Source: Ciborinia camelliae (Eukaryota > Ascomycota > Leotiomycetes > Helotiales > Sclerotiniaceae). Taken from it: a stretch of 64,000 nt of DNA. Positions within the stretch are counted from its first letter, which is position 1. Each line of letters begins with the position of its first letter. This document shows positions 12,381 to 25,781 of the stretch, in pieces. Below the pieces are notes generated by a model that was not told the DNA's origin, ran no database searches, and saw only the letters and a program-made list of their open reading frames with translations. Both the position numbers and the translations under genes were made by a program. Location: NCBI GenBank assembly GCA_025890175.1, contig JANPYM010000012.1, positions 337,785 to 401,784 of the forward strand, in the 5' to 3' direction.

Positions 12381-13370
12381 CCCCTTTAATAGCTTTCTCT
12401 TAAAAAAATAAAATAAAATAAAATAAAATAAAATTAAATAAATATTTTAAATAAATTTATAAAAATAAAATAAAATAAAATACAAATATATATATATAGT
12501 ATATATAAATATTGATTTTATTTCGAAAATTAATATTTTTTAAAATAAAATCTTTTGATTTTATTTTTTTTAATATTAATTTTAATAATTGAATTAATAT
12601 ATATTCATTTATATATATTTATTATTTTTCATTATTATTTATTTATTAATTAATTGCTAAATTAAATTAATTAATTTAAATTATTTTATTTTATTTAATG
12701 GTTTAGTTAAATTATTTATTAATTGATCTAAAGAGGAAATTCAATTTAAATCAATTAGACTTTTATTAATTAAATTTTTAATATAATAATAGCGTTTAGA
12801 TATATATTTGCTTTTATTATAAAATATAATTAATTAATATAAATTAATTAATCAATTACAATATATTTAAAATATTATATAAATATATATTTTCAATATT
12901 ATAATTAACTAATTTATGGCGATTCTTTAATATAAAATTAAATAATTAATCGCAATATATTTAAAATATATAAAAAGAAATCTATTCTAAATATTATAAT
13001 TAATTAATATAAAGTTAATTAATTATTTATTTTAACTTAAATTATTATTTTAATTTAAATTATTTTGATTATGATTATAATACAAATCATAATTAATTCA
13101 TTGCGATCATTTAATATAAAATAAAAGCTTTATCTTAAATATTATAATTAATCAATATGAAATTAATTAATTAATCGCAATATATTCAAAATATTATAAA
13201 AAATGTATTTTAAATATTATAATATATTTAAAATACATAAAAAAAATCTATTTTAAATATTATAATTAATTAATTATTAACTATTTAAATCATTATTTTG
13301 ATTTAAATCATTTTAATTATCATTATAATATAAATATTACGAATCTAGAGATAATAAAAATAAAAGAAAT
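12122..13370 (-). mobile_element. Copia fragment M, minus strand, lightly RIPed
   Basis: On the minus strand, 12,799 to 12,687 reads SKYISKRYYIKNLIN followed by a stretch ending NLTKP. This is the copia RNase H C-terminus (family pattern S-K-H-I-D-I-R-Y, then L-T-K-P). One TGA interrupts it. From about 12,810 to 13,280 there are several degenerate ~95-bp repeats containing 'atcgcaatatatt'. Near 13,330-13,400 a more GC-containing patch follows, with no gene seen. Confidence 0.55.
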
Positions 13371-15240
13371 GTTTGGGCAGAGAATTTAGGTTTAAAGCTA
13401 ATGTATTAATGATTGTTAATATTTGATATTAATTAGTAGCAAATTTTTAGTATAATATTTAATTTTTAATTATTTGATATATATAAAAACAATTTTTTAA
13501 AATTAAATAAAAAAGGTTTTGAAAATATGTAAAGATTTATATTAAACAAAATATTATTATTTAATAATAATTAATAATATATTATTAATTATTTAAAAAA
13601 ACATAATAATTTTATTTAAAAAAATAATAAAAAGTTTTTAATTTAAAATTGATTTAATTAATTTCTTATATTTTTTATTTTAATACTTTTTTTAATTTTT
13701 TTTCAAAAACAATTTATTAATTAAATTAACAATATTTAAAATAATATTAAATATAAAAAATATTTTTATATTTGCTTAATAAAATATTAAAGTTAATAAT
13801 GTATAAAACAATATTATTAATAAATTTTAAATATATTAATAAAATACAAATTCTTTTTTAAAGTTTGAAAACCTTTTAAAAAAAAGTTTTTGTAATATTT
13901 TAAAATGATAAATATAAAATATAAAAAATAATATAAAAATTATAAATAAAATTATAGTTTAATTTATTTAAATATAAAAAATTGTTAGAACCTCAATATT
14001 TTTTAATTTTAATAATATATTATTTGTCCACCCTAGATTAAATCTTAAATCTCCAAAATTTCAAAAACTATTTTAATATAAAAAAGCAAATATTTTTTAA
14101 ATAAAAGATTTTTTCTTCCAAGCCAAAATAATATTTAAAAATAATAATAAATATTATTTTTTTATTAATATTCAAAAAATAAATTATATAATATAATATT
14201 TCAAAAAACATCTTTTAGCGATATAATATTAATTTATTAATATAATTTAATTAAATAATATTATATAAACAAAATTTAAAAAATATATATATAATATAAT
14301 TTTAAATAAAAAAAATCAATAATATATAATAATTATTCAAATATTTAAAACAAAATATAAATAATTTTATTTTTTATTTAAATAATTTAAAAAATATATA
14401 TAAAATATAAAACAAATAATATTAAAAAAAAATATATTTTTAATATTTATATTAAAAATATATATTTTTATTTATAAAAATTATTAATTTATTATAAAAA
14501 CAATAAATATATTAAAAAATTAAAAAATATATATTTACCAATTTATTTTAATTATTCTAAATTTTCTCTATATAAATACAATTTTAGGTTTTTTATAATT
14601 AAAAACAATAAACCCCAAAATTAATTAATAATTAACAAAACTTTATTTTTAACTTAATCTAAAATTTATTAAAACCATTTTAATATAAAAAATATATCAA
14701 AAAATAAACAAAAAAATATAAACTTTAATTTTATAATTAAACTAAATATTTAACCCCAAAATAATATAAATGGAATATAAAATTTTTACCCTAAAAATCT
14801 TTATTATTTCAAATAAATATAAAAATTTAAAACAAACTTTTTTTAAAAAAAAACAAATTATTACCTAATTATTATTTAATAAAATATTAAATTAAATTAA
14901 AACCAAATATTATTTTTTTATAAAATTTAATATATATTTTTTCAAAAAAAAAATTATTAATTTTAAAAAAATATTTAAAAAAATATTAATCAAAAAAATA
15001 AATTTATGATTTAATAAATTTTATTAAAACCCCAATTATATTTGTTTTAAAAAAAAAAAATTTATTAATTATATATTAATTATAAAAAATTAAATTAAAT
15101 TATTAAAAAAAATTAAATATCCTTATTTTTAATTAATAAATGTTTTAATTGATTATAAAAAAAATTTATTTTTATTAAATTAAATTTAAAAAATATATAT
15201 CATCAAATTTAAATCTAAAAAAAAAAAAAAAAAATAAAAA
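13371..15240. repeat. RIP-degraded AT-rich DNA, unclassified
   Basis: Nearly pure A/T with occasional short C-rich patches (for example near 14,030 and 14,600-14,760). No reading frame, LTR end or family motif could be recognised. It may belong to the 5' part of gypsy relic H, but the sequence does not show this directly. Confidence 0.5.
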
Positions 15241-15284
15241 AATTAAAAAAATAAAAAAATAAAAATAAAAATAAAAATAAAAAT

Positions 15285-15674
15285 AAAAATAAAAAATAAA
15301 AAATAAAAAATAAAAAATAAAAAATAAATAAAAAATAAAAAATAAATAAAAAATAAATAAAAAATAAATAAAAAATAAATAAAAAATAAATAAAAAATAA
15401 ATAAAAAATAAATAAAAAATAAATAAAAAATAAATAAAAAATAAATAAAAAATAAATAAAAAATAAATAAAAAATAAATAAAAAATAAATAAAAAATAAA
15501 TAAAAAATAAATAAAAAATAAATAAAAAATAAATAAAAAATAAATAAAAAATAAATAAAAAATAAATAAAAAATAAATAAAAAATAAATAAAAAATAAAT
15601 AAAAAATAAATAAAAAATAAATAAAAAATAAATAAAAAATAAATAAAAAATAAATAAAAAATAAATAAAAAATA
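15285..15674 (+). repeat. 11-bp minisatellite (ATAAATAAAAA)n
   Basis: Starts as short (AAAAAT)n-like runs and settles into about 30 very regular 11-bp units. There is no coding potential. The array lies inside or beside gypsy relic H. Confidence 0.95.
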
Positions 15675-16285
15675 ATATTTTATATTTATTATAAATAATT
15701 TAATTATTTAATTATATTTTTTAATTTTATAAATATTTTTATTACCTTCCAAATTTATATTAACTAAACCTTTACAAAATTAATAAATATTATATATATA
15801 ATATATTTTAATAATATATTAATTTATTTAATAAATATTTAATAATATATTAATAATATTTATCAAATATTTAAAAAATTAATTATTTATAAACTTTATA
15901 TAAAACTTAAAAAATATATATTTAATAATAAAAAAATCAAGTTTTTAAGATTTATAATATTATATAATAATATTATTATGAAGTTTAATAAAATCAAAAT
16001 TATTATTAAATAATCTATTCCTAATATCCTAAAAAAGATTTAAGTTTTTTTAAATTTTATAAACTTTTATTAATAATTTATTAAAAAGTATTTGAAAATA
16101 ATTAATAAAATAATAATATTATTTAAAAAAACCAAAAAAAAAATTATAAATACTTTTATATAAAATATAAAAATATAAATATTTTTTAAAACATTAAAAA
16201 CGATATTTATTATTATATTAATATTACAATATTTTTAATTAAAATTTAAAATAATAATCAAAACAAATATATTAAAATTTACTTT

Positions 16286-16456
16286 TATTGAACATGTAGT
16301 ATGTATATTGTATGAGTAGACTAAAGCTATGTACAGGAACTGTAAAGTAGGTAGAGGGTACTGTACAATAGAGGAAGCTAAGCTACTTTAGGTAGTGGGG
16401 TAGACCTCGGTCATTTATACTACAGTGAATATGGTATAGTGATATGATCTTCAACA
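16286..16456 (-). repeat. Solo copia LTR with TSD ACTTT
   Basis: A largely unmutated copy of the ~175-bp copia LTR, reverse orientation (tattgaacatg...cttcaaca). It is flanked on both sides by acttt (16,281-16,285 and 16,457-16,461). The perfect 5-bp duplication shows a genuine insertion followed by LTR-LTR recombination. Confidence 0.9.
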
Positions 16457-18554
16457 ACTTTAAAATATATATTTTTCCCAATTATTTAAAAAAAAGTCTA
16501 ATTTAGAAAAATTATTATAATAATATCTTATAATATTTTATTCTAAAAAATTAAATTTTATAAAATAATATTATATAATTTATAATCAAGAATTATTAAT
16601 AATATATATTATATTTTATAAATAATAATATTATATTATAAATAATTATTATATTATTATTATAAAAACAAATTATAATAATATTTAATATTTTTTAATT
16701 AAAAAAAAACTAAATAATAAATAAATTAAATAAATCAAAATGTTTATTATATATAATTTCAAAATTAAATATAAAACCAAAAAATCAAATTTAATAAATA
16801 AATTATTAAGATAATTGGATTATTTTAATAATCTGAAAAATAATAACAAAATATTCTCAATATTGAAAAATAAATTAAAAAATATAATAATTTTAATTAC
16901 AATATATTATTGTTTAAATATAAAACAAATATTTTTACAAAATATTATAAATCTTTTTCAAAAAAAAAAAGTTGTTTATCTTTTTATAATTTAAAAAAAT
17001 TATTAATAAAAACTAATTATAAATAATTAATACTTTATTAAATAATTAATATTATAATTAAAAATAAAACGATATTTAATATTATATTAAAATTTATAAA
17101 AAATATTTTATTATAATTATAAAAATATAATAAATTTATAAAAAATAAAAAATATACTAGTATTAAATAAAAACAAAAATCTATTAAAAACACTTTATTA
17201 TAATAAATAAACATCAAAAAAATGATTACCTATAATAAAGCCATCTTTATACTATTAAACTTTATTATAAAAACAAAGATTCTAAAGGCTCATTATAATA
17301 ACCTAATAAAAAAATATTAAAATATAAAAAAAATATTAAAAATATATAAAACAAAATGTTAAAAAATATATTAAGATTTATATAATATATTAATATTTAA
17401 TAATAAAACATTATTAATTATATAATAAATTAAAAATATTTTCTTTTTTTATAAAATTTTAAAAAAAAATAACTATAAATTTTATTATAAATTTTTTTTT
17501 TTAAAAAATTGGAAAATATATTTATAATATAATCCTTATAATAATCAATAAATTTATAAAACTAATAAAATATAGATCCATAATCAAAACCATTAATTCC
17601 TCTAAATTGATAAAAATATTATTTGTATATATATTTAAAAATTTTAATACACCAAAAGATATTATTTTAAATAAAGAACCGTAATTTATAAATCACTTTT
17701 AAAAAAGCCTAATATTTTATCTCCACATCCACCAAAAACTATTAACAATATTCTATCCCCAAACCAACAAATAAATTAAATAATAAAACTAAAATCTTAT
17801 ACACTACATCACATACTATTCGAATTAAAAACAAAATAATTGGGTATTATTATTATTTTTAACAAAATTTATATATAATATTAATTAATATAATGTAACA
17901 AAAAAAACTTTATTTAAAACTATATATAATTTCCAATTTATATTTAATTATATCAATAAGAACGCTGATACAGAAAAAAAAAGCATCGATAATCTATAAA
18001 AAAATCGAAATCTTAATAAAGGAATAAAAAAAGTTTAAAGAATTTTAATAAAAAACAATTATAAAAAAAACTCAAGAGAATATCCCAATAAAATATTAAT
18101 AATTTAATATTAATAATTCAATAATACTTAATATAAAAAATATTAAACAATTAAAATCCAAAAAAAAAATTTCAAAATATTTTATAAAGTTATTTATAAT
18201 CATTAATATTATTTTAAATAAATAATTATACAAACTAAAACTATTATTTACCTATAAAATACATAATATATTTTATATTTCTTTATTAAAACTTTAATAT
18301 AAAAAAAATACCGCTAATCTATTGTTATCTAAAAAAATAAAAGAAAAGTTAAAATACGAAATAAAGAAAATTCTAATATATTAAAAAAAATATATATATA
18401 TAATATTTAATTTAATAAAAAGATTATACCCTATTTAAAAATATATAGAAATTAGGGAAAAATCTTTAAAAATCGAATATAATTCTAAATAACTATTTTA
18501 ATAAAAAAGTATTACCAATATAATATCAATAAAAACAAATAAACATATTATAAA

Positions 18555-18715
18555 TCAAAATAACCTTAAATAATTTGCATCTTATTATAAAGATATTATA
18601 AATTAAAATAATCTTAAATAATTTGTATTCTATCATAAAGATATTATAAGTTAAAACAATCTTAAATAATTTATCTATTATTATAAAGATATTGTAAATT
18701 AAAATAATTATAAAA
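18555..18715 (+). repeat. ~51-bp tandem repeat, about 3 copies
   Basis: Three imperfect units share 'cttaaataattt' and 'ataaagatattataa'. They lie just after the chromodomain relic of gypsy H, in the region expected to be 3' untranslated sequence. Confidence 0.7.
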
Positions 18716-19912
18716 ATTTATATATTATTATAAAATCTAATAATTAAAAATTGGAATTTATTAATTAATTAATAATAAAATTAAATTTATAAAAAAAAAA
18801 TATAAAAAAAAGCATTTATAAAAAAAAAATATAAAAAAAAGGATTTATCTATTTGTATTATTATATTATTAAAAGATTTTATATTTTTTTTATTATTATT
18901 AAATAATTTTAAATAAAAAAAAATTATTTTTATTAATAATATCCAAATTATTATTAAATTTTTAATAATATATTAATAAAACAAATTATATATATATTAA
19001 TTTTTTTTAATAATATATTATTAAAATCCATAAAAAACATAAAGTTTAAACAAAGAATCATTATTAATTAATAGTAAAAAATAAATATTTAATAATAAGC
19101 TTTTATTAAAAAATAAAATAAAATTAAAAAACTAAAATTTTAAAAAAAATAATTAATTTTTAATATATATTAAAAACTAATTATTTATTAAATAATAATA
19201 TTTTTATTTACATTTATATTTATATTATTAAAAAAACTAAAATTAAAAAATAAAAAAAAAATAAAAAATTATTTCCCAAAAAAATTTGAAAATTCTATAT
19301 TTTAAAAAAAAGAAATATATATTAATTGTTTAATATTTAAAAAATTATAAGAAGTTAAAATAAAGCAAATAATTTAAAAATTAAAAAACCCTAAAAAATA
19401 ATTGAAAGAATTTAAAAAACTTAATTTTTAAAAATTTTGGCTTAAAAAAATTATTTTATAAACAATTATTATCGAAAAACAAATTGGGATTTAATTTTTT
19501 AAAAGTCCAAATTTTTTTTAAAAAACCAAAAAAAATGTTTTGAACAAAAATATTACTTTTTGGGGCAATTTTTATTTTATTTTTTATAATAATCTTTTTT
19601 TTTTATAAAAATAGGAAAAATAAAAAAAATAATTGGGATAAAGGTTTTTACCTTTTTTTTTTAATAAATATTTGTTATTCGATTTGAAGCTTAATGTATT
19701 TTTAATATTTATATTTTTCACTTTTTTAATTAAAAAAAAAGTATATTTATATATATTAATCAATAATTAATAAATATATAAAAAATAATTTATAAAATAT
19801 TAATAAATATTTAATAAATTTATTAAAATTATATTTATATTAAAAAAAATTAAATAAAGCGATTATAATAGTTTTTTTTATATTGTAGGGTTTATATACT
19901 AAACTAATATAT
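18716..19912. repeat. RIP-degraded AT-rich DNA 3' of the gypsy H coding relic
   Basis: No motif, LTR edge or open frame was recognised between the tandem repeats and the LTR at 19,913. Some less decayed C/G patches occur near 19,380-19,680 but translate to nothing familiar. Confidence 0.5.
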
Positions 19913-20186
19913 TGTGACGAAGTTACAGGGGTACGGGTCACGTATCTAGCACGTGACCTACAATCACATGCTTAATAATGAATATTCTTCATTCCTATAA
20001 TATTAAGTTCTAGATATAGTATTCAATTAATATTATGTGTTAAGTATTAGTGTTAGTTTAGTATAACTATCTAAAACTATATAAGGTTTAGTTATTCTGT
20101 ATCTTTTTTTAGTATTAAAATCTAGATTTTCATCAATACAAATCTTAGTTCCTAAATCATTAGATCCCCAAGTCGTCCTCGTGATA
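19913..20186 (+). repeat. 274-bp LTR (TGTGACGAAG family)
   Basis: Begins TGTGACGAAG and ends cctcgtgata (decayed TGACA). It has the same length as the reverse copy at 36,725-36,998. It is well preserved compared with its surroundings. Flanks tatat and aattt do not match, so it may be one end of a larger element (possibly H) or a rearranged solo LTR. Confidence 0.75.
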
Positions 20187-22280
20187 AATTTATATTTACA
20201 AACAAAATAATAAAATTTATTAATAAATTGTTTAAAAGAATAAAAATATTAATATTAGTTTTTTTCGATATATATTATTTTAATGATAATTTTATTAATA
20301 AAGCTATTATTATATTTATTTGTAAAACAAAATAAATTGAATTTATATTCTTATTTTAATTATACAAAATAAAGATTTTTAATAATAAAATCTTTAAAAT
20401 TGTAATTAATTATAAAAAAATATTTATTTAAATTTAAATATATAATTATATCGATATTATAATATTTTATATTATAAATATATTTTACCAAATATTAATA
20501 AAAAACGAATAAATATAATAATATAAAATTGTAATTTATATAAAAATAAAAATTATATTTTTCGAATCAAAGTTTTATTTATATTTTGATATATTAAAAA
20601 TCAAATTTTTAAAAAATTAATTAAAGCTTGTATTTTTAATAAGGGATATAAAAATAAAGAAGATATTTTTAAGAATTAATAATATAATATATTTTATATT
20701 AAAAATTATTTTAAAATAAAAAACTATTAAAAATTTTATATTTAATAATAATTTAGTTTTTGTTTTTATAAATTTGATTTTATTATATATTAATATAATT
20801 AATATTATTTTCTTTTTAATAATTTCAAAGCAAAAAAATATTCAAATTTTTATTATTTTTATAATAAATATTATAAATAAAAAATATTAATAATAAAATA
20901 TAAAGATTAAATAAAATGATAAAGAATTTTTATATAAAAATTTTTTTATTTAATTATTATAATTATTTAAATATATTAAAGAAAAATAAAATAAATAAAC
21001 TCTTTTTTTATAGCAATTTCGATTATTATATTAAATTTGATAAATTTAATATATTTGATTATATATTATTATTTTAAATATTTAATAAAAAATTAAATTT
21101 TGTTAAAAAATATATTAATAATAATTTAAAAAAAAACTTTATTAAATCTAATAAAACAATTTTTATATCCTTAATTTTATTTATTTGAAAACTTAAAAAC
21201 GGATTATGGTTTTGTATTAACTATTATAAACTTAATTTTATTATTAAAAAAAATATTTATTTTTTATTTTTAATTAATAAAATTTTAATTTAAATAATTA
21301 AATCAAAGTTTATAATTAAGTTTAATATTTGCTATATTTTTAATCGAATTTGAATGAAAATCAAAAAAATATATAAATTTAATTATATTTTATATAAAAT
21401 TCAAATTATTTTATTATAAAATTATATTATTTGAATTATATAATAAATTAATTATATTTCAATATTATATTAATAATATATTTTAAATATTTTTAAATAT
21501 TTTTGTATTTGTTTATATAAATAATATTTTAATTTATAATAAAAATTATAATAAATATATTAATTATATATATTAAATATTCAATGTTTTTAAAAAGATT
21601 AATTTATAAATTGATAATAAAAAATATAAATTCTTTATTTAAAAAACTAAATTTTTAGATTTAATTTTATTAATAAATAATATTAAAATAAATTTTATAA
21701 AAATTTAGATTATTTTTAATTAAAAATATTTTAAAGATATAAAAAACATTTTTTGTTTTATAAATTTTATAAATTTTTATAAATAATTTATTAATAAATA
21801 TTCCTAAATTTATAAATCAAAATTAATAAAATATTTGATTTTGATTAAACCCTTAATTACAAAAAAGTATTTTTAATATTAAAAAATATCATTATTTATA
21901 TTCTTGTTTTAATATATTTCAATTAAAATAAAAAAGTATTTATTAAATATAATATTTTTAATTATATTATTAAAAATATTTTTTTCAAATTAAAGATAAT
22001 AAGTAATTATTCTTTATTATTTATTTTTTTAAAAAAATAATATTAATTAAATATAATTATAAAATTTATAATAAAAAGTTATTTATTATTATTTATTGTT
22101 TTAAAAAATAAAAAGTTAATATTTAAAAAATTAAAATTTTAATAAATATATTTATTAATTATAAAGTATTTTAATATTATATAATTATAAAAAAATTTAT
22201 GAAATAATAAATCTGATAAATTATATTTTTTATTAATTATAATTTTCAAATAATATATTGATTAAAAAAAACAATAACAA
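20187..22280 (+). mobile_element. Ty3/gypsy fragment I (element E family), RIP-degraded
   Basis: The sequence aligns by eye with 44,944-47,060 of element E. The reverse-transcriptase relic at about 21,180-21,360 reads FCINYYKLNFIIKKN, then FLINKIL and FNICYIFNRI. This matches the gypsy pattern F-C-V-D-Y-R-x-L-N, P-L-I-x-E-x-L and D-I-R-x-A-F-x-R-I. The fragment is cut on the left by the LTR at 19,913-20,186 and on the right by the minisatellite/hairpin insertion. Confidence 0.75.
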
Positions 22281-22287
22281 AATTAAT

Positions 22288-22470
22288 ATTTTTATTAATT
22301 ATTTTATTAATTATTTTATTAATTATTTTATTAATTATTTTATTAATTATTCTATTAATTATTTTATTAATTATTTTATTAATTATTTTATTAATTATTT
22401 TATTAATTATTCTATTAATTATTTTATTAATTATTCTATTAATTATTTAATTAATTATTTTATTTTTTCG
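22288..22470 (+). repeat. 12-bp minisatellite (TTATTAATTATT)n, second array
   Basis: About 15 units, some with a T-to-C variant (attctattaatt). It is the same unit as at 8,456-8,607 and again sits immediately 5' of a GC-rich hairpin module. Confidence 0.92.
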
Positions 22471-22483
22471 AAAAAAAAAGAAA

Positions 22484-22635
22484 TTGCGAATAGCTTCAAT
22501 ATTACCAGATTAGGTATCTGATAGCCTCCGGCAGACGAGCTGCGCCGTAGGTCCTAGGTGCCCTGAAAAATGATTCGAGGAGCGTAGCGAGGCGAATTGT
22601 TTTTCCGGCACCGTGGGGCCGGAGGCAAAGCTCGT
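22484..22635 (+). other. GC-rich double-stem module, copy 2
   Basis: About 95% identical to 8,625-8,778, with differences at only about seven places. Both stems persist: the outer stem is GCCTCCGGC (22,524) with GCCGGAGGC (22,618), and the inner hairpin runs from GGTGCC (22,557) to GGCACC (22,607). Differences in the inner stem are C/T changes that would leave G-U pairs in a + strand RNA. The flanking DNA differs from copy 1, so the repeated unit is the 12-bp array plus this module. Confidence 0.6.
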
Positions 22636-25480
22636 ATAACAGAATTTAGATTAATCCATATTTATTAATATATCTTTCAATAATTATATATATTTAAATT
22701 AATATTTGTATCATAATGAAATATATTAGTTTTATATATAAATTTATTAAAATTAACAATATCGTTATTCCCATTAAAATTTATATTATAAATATTTTTT
22801 ATTGATTTTTATCAAAAAATTAATTATAATTAATATATACAAATATATATAAATAATTATAATAAACAAAACTTTTTTTATACAAATCTTTAAAATTGAA
22901 AATCTTATTCAATATATTAATCAAAAGTAATATATTAATAATAATAACAATATAATTGTAATATAATAACAATACAACAATAAAACAAAGTTTGCTTAAA
23001 AACTATATTTAATTATTAAATATATATTGTAAATAATATTCGCGAATATTTGAAATTTATTACAGATTTTTAATTAATTGATATTTATAAATTCTTTTTT
23101 TAAATAATTTATATATTTAAAAAATATATAATTAATATATTTATTTTACATACAAAAAATATTATAAATACTTTTTTATTGTATTACAATATTAACATCA
23201 TTATTGCTGAAATTGTCAATATTCAATATTCAATTACAAAACTTAATCGCTATTTTGTAAAACAATAAAAATTATTGTATACTAAACTTTTATTATTAAA
23301 AAAATAAAATTTATAATATAAATAAAAAATTTAATATATAATATTAATTTATAAATAAAAATATAAATTTTTATATATTAATTGTAACTTTAGTTTTATT
23401 ATATTAATATTTATTTTAATTAAAGATTTTTTAATTATCTTTTATATTTTTTGAAAATTAAAAATAACCCAAATAAATTAATTATATCTATAAATAATTT
23501 AAATATCAATTAATAATAAAATTTAACAAAAAAAGTTAAATAAAATAAAATTTGAAATTATTAAATATATATAATTAAATATTTAACAAACTTTTAAATA
23601 TAATATTTTATTATTTACAAAATTAAAATTTAATATTTTTTAAAAAATTTTCTTAAATACAATTTTATTGAAATATAAAATTATATTACAATTTTATAAT
23701 TTTAATAAAAAAATCGAAAATCTAAAAAGTAAATATAAATTTTCGATTGATATTTTGATAATATTTATATTTATATTAAATTTGAATAAAAAAATAAATA
23801 ATCTCGAAATAAATGATTTTTAATAATTACAATATATTATTATTTTTATACTATTTTCCTATTATCAAATATTATATTTTGTAAATAATTTTAAAATATT
23901 ATAAATAATACAAATGTTTTATTATTATTTTAAATAATTATTAATTTAATAATTATTTAAAATATTAATTTCAAATTACTTTATATTAACAAAAATATTA
24001 AATATATATTTAATACTTTTCGAAAATCCGAAAATGTAAATAAAAATAAACTCAACAAATATTATCTAATATTTATTTAATAATATAAAAATTAATATAA
24101 TTTTAATATAAAATAAATAAAAGAATGATAATATAAAATAATAAAATAAAATAAAAATATATTTGATTATTTAATAAATTTAAATATTTTGTTATTTTAA
24201 ATAAATACTTTTTATTTTTTCGTTTTTTTATAAATAAAGTTTTCTTTTTGTATATTTCCAAATATATAAATTATATTTTTCAATAATTTTTAGTAATAGA
24301 ATTAATATATTTTTGATAAATAAAATTGAATTTATTTTATAAAAAAAAAATATAAAAAAAACAATATAAAATAACTTTTTGTTAAATATCAAAAAAAGTT
24401 AATAAATAATATAAATAATATAAATAAATAATATAAATAGCAATGAAATTGAAAATAATAAGATATGAAAAAATAAGTTTTGAAAAAAATATAAATTAAA
24501 TAAAAATCAAATTAATTATTAAATAAATAAAAAATATTTGAAAAAATAAGTTTTTATTATTTTATTAAAATTTTTTGATTTAATATATTTTATTTAATTA
24601 ATTATTTATAATATTATTATTAATCTTTATTATTTATAATTTTAATATTTTATTATAATCTTTTTATAATATTTTGAAAAAAAAATAAATTAGCAAAATA
24701 TTTATTAAATATAAATTATCTTAATATAATATTTCAAATAAAATCTAATTTATATATTAATAAAAAATATTTGAATTATATTTTTTATTAAAATTATAAT
24801 AATCAAATATAAAAATAAAATAAAGGAAAAAAAAAATATATAAATATTAAATAAAACAAATAAATAATATAAATCTAATAGATTGGATTATATTTCAAAT
24901 TTAAAATATATTAATAATAAATAAAATATTATAATAAAATAAATAATAATTAAATATTATTAATAATAAAAATTATTAATTAATAATAAAGAATATTATA
25001 ATTATATTATTAATAAATAATATTAATATAAAGAATATTATTAATTATTTTATATCAATTATTTTAATTATTTATAAAATCAATAATATTTAATGCAATT
25101 ATAAAATAAATATAAAATATATTAAAAAAAAATGTTAAAACTAATAATATCAAATTATTTATTATATATTATATTTAAAATTTTAACAAAAGAGAAATAA
25201 TTACAAATTTCAATATATAATCGAATATAAATTATAACAAATATAAAATTTGTATTTGAATTTGTAATACAATAAATTTAAAGATTGTTTTAATATTACA
25301 AATATATTAATATAAATTTTGTATTTGATTTATTTTATATTTATTATAATCTTTATATTCAATTTGAAAATTATATTTATACTAAAAAAAAATAAAAAAT
25401 CGTTTAGTTTATTAATACTTTAGAAATAAAAAAATATTTATTATTTATCTAACTAATAACAAATTCCATAACCCCCCCAT
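22636..25480. repeat. RIP-degraded AT-rich DNA, unclassified
   Basis: About 2.8 kb of A/T sequence without an LTR edge, array or recognisable protein motif. It may contain the rest of gypsy fragment I, but similarity to element E is lost after the inserted module. Confidence 0.5.
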
Positions 25481-25486
25481 TACTCC

Positions 25487-25655
25487 TAGATAGATTCGTA
25501 GGTTCGTATGATTCGTAGGGTAGGTAGGTAAATAGGTTCGGCTAGGTTCGGCTAGGTTCGGCTAGGTTCGGCTAGGTAGACTACTAGGTAGCTTAGGTAA
25601 GCTAGGTAGGCTAGGTAGCTTAGGTAAGCTAGGTAGGCTAGGTAGGTTAGGTAAG
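25487..25655 (+). repeat. TTCGTAGG / (GGTTCGGCTA)n / TAGGTAAGC repeat block
   Basis: The block opens with variants of ttcgtagg, the reverse complement of the 8-bp unit at 6.18 kb. It continues with four copies of the 10-mer ggttcggcta (about 25,534-25,575), then a higher-order repeat of gctaggtagg and ttaggtaagc. It is not RIPed. Confidence 0.85.
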
Positions 25656-25658
25656 CAT

Positions 25659-25781
25659 GCGACCGGGATCTTTAGCGAGCCAGTTAAAAGATACGGATCA
25701 ATGACTTATAACCATTTAGAAGCGACCTTTAGAGTGATACATCTTCAGAAAATGGCCTTCTATGTAGAACACACTACGTAA
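25659..25781 (+). pseudogene. Non-RIPed coding-like remnant of unknown family
   Basis: A frame of 40 codons before TAA has normal composition. It reads ATGIFSEPVKRYGSM at the start and HLQKMAFYVEHTT at the end. It directly follows the TAGGTAAGC repeats, as the 5,969-6,121 remnant directly precedes the CCTACGAA array. I do not recognise it and there is no start codon. Confidence 0.3.

Larger units (their letters stand above)
15675..19912 (+). mobile_element. Ty3/gypsy chromovirus relic H, RIP-degraded
   Basis: Decayed + strand pol motifs occur in gypsy order. An RNase H end reads KYKTKKSNLINKLLR near 16,750-16,810 (family K-S-N-x-x-A-D-A-L-S-R). An integrase core lies near 17,640-17,900, with DIILNKEP then YPQTN (family D-R-x-x-Q-F and H-P-Q-T-D-G-Q). 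A chromodomain-like stretch lies near 18,340-18,460, with YEIKKILIY then KDYT. Stops and glycine/tryptophan losses fit RIP. A solo copia LTR (16,286-16,456) interrupts it. The left end and LTR pairing are unresolved; the LTR at 19,913-20,186 could be its 3' LTR. Confidence 0.65.

Noticed and set aside
22258..22521. Open frame of 87 codons on +
   Set aside because: It is made by the 12-bp array (N-Y-F-I repeat) running into the hairpin module.
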